The notes below the pieces were generated by a model that was given only the letters and a program-made list of their open reading frames with translations, did no database searches and had not been told where the DNA came from. The translations under genes and the position numbers were made by a program. This document shows positions 62,305-64,000 of a stretch of DNA of 64,000 bases, one piece after another (within the stretch, counting starts at the first letter, position 1; each line of letters starts with the position of its first letter). The DNA is from an uncultured Chromatiaceae bacterium (GTDB taxonomy: Bacteria; Pseudomonadota; Gammaproteobacteria; Enterobacterales; Alteromonadaceae). Location: NCBI GenBank assembly GCA_937978655.1, contig CALJUX010000080.1:1-64000 (forward strand), in the 5' to 3' direction.

Positions 62305-62332
62305 ACAAAAGCCTGCATCGGCAGGCTTTTGT
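62305..62332. terminator. Perfect hairpin between ugd and the epimerase gene
   Basis: ACAAAAGCCTGC/GCAGGCTTTTGT with loop ATCG, a 12-bp perfect stem whose outer part gives T runs in both directions. It lies 54 nt after the ugd stop and 16 nt before the epimerase start, so it probably reduces read-through within this gene set. Confidence 0.75.
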
Positions 62333-62385
62333 TCTTTGTCGTGTGAACATCCTGCTGCAACTGCGCAGCTCACACGCACAGTGCG

Positions 62386-63726
62386 TCAATATTTCTGAAT
62401 ACTGTCACCGCGGCCGATAGCAAAATAGCTGAAGCCATGCCGGCGTACTACTTCCGGATCATACAGGTTTCGGCCATCAAAAATCACCGCGTTACGTAAT
62501 GTTTGTTTCAGACTGTCAAAATCCGGCGCACGGAAGTTTTTCCATTCGGTACAAATCACCAGCGCATCGGCGTCGTTTAACGCGGCCTCTTTGGTGCCGC
62601 ACAGCACTAAGTCACTGCGCTGACCATAAATCCGCTGGGTCTCTTCCATGGCTTCCGGGTCAAACGCCTGAACTTTGGCACCGGCAGCCCATAACGCTTC
62701 CATCAGCACGCGGCTGGCCGCTTCGCGCATGTCATCAGTATTGGGTTTAAAACTCAAACCCCACAATGCGAAGGTACGGCCGGTTAAGTCGTGGCCAAAC
62801 TGTTGAGTGATGCGGTTAAACAACACTGTTTTTTGCACTTCGTTCGCTGCTTCAACGGCTTGCAGTACCTGTGGCTGATATCCAATTTGTTCAGCGGTCC
62901 GGATCAGTGCCTGCACATCTTTCGGGAAACAACTGCCGCCATAACCACAGCCAGGATAAATAAAGTGGTAGCCGATGCGTGGATCTGAACCAATACCTAA
63001 GCGCACCTGTTCAATATCGGCACCTAAGCGCTCAGCGAGGTTCGCCATTTCGTTCATAAAGCTGATTTTGGTCGCCAGCATGCAGTTGGCGGCATATTTG
63101 GTCAGTTCTGCTGAACGCACATCCATCACAATCATCCGGTCATGGTTGCGGTTAAAGGGTGCGTACAGTTCTTTCATCACACTGATACTGTGAGCGTTGC
63201 TGCTGCCAATCACGATGCGGTCCGGCTTCATACAGTCGTTAACTGCTGCACCTTCTTTTAAAAATTCCGGATTGGAAACCACTTCAAAAGAAACTGCCGC
63301 GCCGCGCTGTTCCAGCACCTGACGAACTGTCGCTGTGACTTTGTCTGCTGTCCCCACCGGGACTGTGGACTTGTTCACAATCACTTTATTTGACTGCATG
63401 TGCTGCGCAATGGAAGTTGCCACCGCCAGCACATATTTTAAATCGGCAGAACCATCTTCATCTGGTGGCGTACCTACGGCAATAAACTGAATTTCGGCGT
63501 GGGCCACACCTTCGGCGGCACTGGTGGTGAAGTTCAGCTGGCCGGCAGCTACATTGGCGGTGACAATACCGTCAAGGCCTGGTTCGTAAATCGGGATCAC
63601 GCCTTTTTTCAGGCCTTCAACTTTGCGCGCATCAACATCAACACATAACACATGGTGGCCCATATCTGCCAGGCAAGCACCGGTGACCAGCCCGACATAG
63701 CCGGTTCCAAAAATAGTTACATTCAT
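62386..63726 (-). CDS. ugd: UDP-glucose 6-dehydrogenase
   Basis: Oxidises UDP-glucose to UDP-glucuronate with two NAD. 446 aa: GTGYVGLVTGACLADMGH at the N-terminus, ELTKYAANCMLATKISFMNE in the middle helix, catalytic Cys in GYGGSCFPKDV, and the C-terminal UDP-binding domain. Full length. Begins 5 nt before the end of galU region on the same strand, giving galU-ugd-epimerase in transcription order. Confidence 0.95.
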   Translation of the reverse strand: MNVTIFGTGYVGLVTGACLADMGHHVLCVDVDARKVEGLKKGVIPIYEPGLDGIVTANVAAGQLNFTTSAAEGVAHAEIQFIAVGTPPDEDGSADLKYVLAVATSIAQHMQSNKVIVNKSTVPVGTADKVTATVRQVLEQRGAAVSFEVVSNPEFLKEGAAVNDCMKPDRIVIGSSNAHSISVMKELYAPFNRNHDRMIVMDVRSAELTKYAANCMLATKISFMNEMANLAERLGADIEQVRLGIGSDPRIGYHFIYPGCGYGGSCFPKDVQALIRTAEQIGYQPQVLQAVEAANEVQKTVLFNRITQQFGHDLTGRTFALWGLSFKPNTDDMREAASRVLMEALWAAGAKVQAFDPEAMEETQRIYGQRSDLVLCGTKEAALNDADALVICTEWKNFRAPDFDSLKQTLRNAVIFDGRNLYDPEVVRRHGFSYFAIGRGDSIQKY

Positions 63727-63730
63727 TGTT

Positions 63731-64000
63731 TTATTCCGTCAGCAATTGCAATAAGCGGGCTTTGTATTCGTCACCAAAAGAGGATCGCATGGCGTATTCA
63801 GCATTGGCCAGAGCGTAGCCGATTTTACTGCCACAATCGTGGGACTTCCCTTTGATGTGATAGGCCTCGATAGTCTCCAGCAAGCGCAACTGATGCAAAG
63901 CGTCAGTCAGCTGAATTTCATCCCCGGCACCAGGTGGCGTGAACTCCAGTAAGTCCCAAATCGCCGGCGACATCACATAACGGCCGGTGATAGATAAATT
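63731..64000 (-). CDS. galU: UTP--glucose-1-phosphate uridylyltransferase, C-terminal part
   Basis: Makes UDP-glucose, the substrate of Ugd. Only the last ~89 codons are in the window; the reading frame is open to the right edge. NLSITGRYVMSPAIWDLL, PGAGDEIQLTDALHQL and the C-terminal helix of GalU are present. The stop codon is 4 nt before the ugd start. Confidence 0.9.
   Translation of the reverse strand, partial: NLSITGRYVMSPAIWDLLEFTPPGAGDEIQLTDALHQLRLLETIEAYHIKGKSHDCGSKIGYALANAEYAMRSSFGDEYKARLLQLLTE

Overview
The window looks like a chromosomal segment of a free-living gammaproteobacterium of the Alteromonadales/Chromatiales type (Rheinheimera- or Alishewanella-like). This rests on gene order (uvrY-uvrC-pgsA-tRNA-Gly; cbb3 oxidase genes followed by fnr, uspE and ttcA; a gapA-yeaD pair with yeaC and msrB nearby) and on protein sequences that read like Shewanella/Vibrio/E. 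coli homologues. The species assignment is inference. No insertion sequences, prophage genes, CRISPR arrays or origins were seen.

Layout. (1) 1-4.8 kb: tRNA-Gly, phospholipid synthesis (pgsA), excision repair (uvrC), the UvrY/GacA response regulator (TTG start), tRNA-Ser and a cytoplasmic asparaginase. (2) 4.9-9.6 kb: a small operon (zinc-ribbon membrane protein, YeaC, a very glutamine-rich DUF349 protein) and an Nna1-type M14 carboxypeptidase. (3) 9.6-23.3 kb: central carbon block with two GAPDH genes (a long form and classical gapA), msrB, gnd, a malQ-glgB-glgX glycogen operon and the YeaD mutarotase. The gapA promoter region carries two HexR-like palindromes 63 bp apart. (4) 22.9-33.6 kb: respiratory block ccoNOQP-fixH-ccoI-ccoS-safE-like-fnr-uspE-ttcA, with a candidate FNR box before ccoN and a divergent lipoprotein gene of unknown function.

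(5) 33.5-64 kb (running past the right edge): a large exopolysaccharide locus, almost all on the minus strand. Its left part, read in the direction of transcription, is initiating phosphotransferase, outer-membrane barrel, Wza-like lipid-less export protein, Wzc-like tyrosine autokinase, PHP tyrosine phosphatase, VpsP-like protein, manC, manB and an unknown membrane protein. This matches the order of Vibrio vpsL-M-N-O-P. Its right part is galU, ugd, a UDP-glucuronate epimerase, a flippase, glycosyltransferases, a Wzy-like polymerase, a colanic-acid-like core (wcaF, wcaI, gmd, fcl, gmm), an acyltransferase, a second flippase, an acetyltransferase, a GT2 and a VanZ-like protein. Together they would make GDP-mannose, GDP-fucose, UDP-glucuronate and probably UDP-galacturonate, assemble an acylated heteropolysaccharide on undecaprenyl phosphate, and export it by a Wzx/Wzy route. 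The 55.7-59.0 kb part is visibly A+T-rich and looks like a transferred, strain-specific centre.

Between the two halves, on the plus strand, lies a secreted protein with a PEP-CTERM-like tail. A textbook sigma-54 -24/-12 promoter sits just upstream of it, although no exosortase gene is visible here. This is the most promising place for an under-described system in the window.
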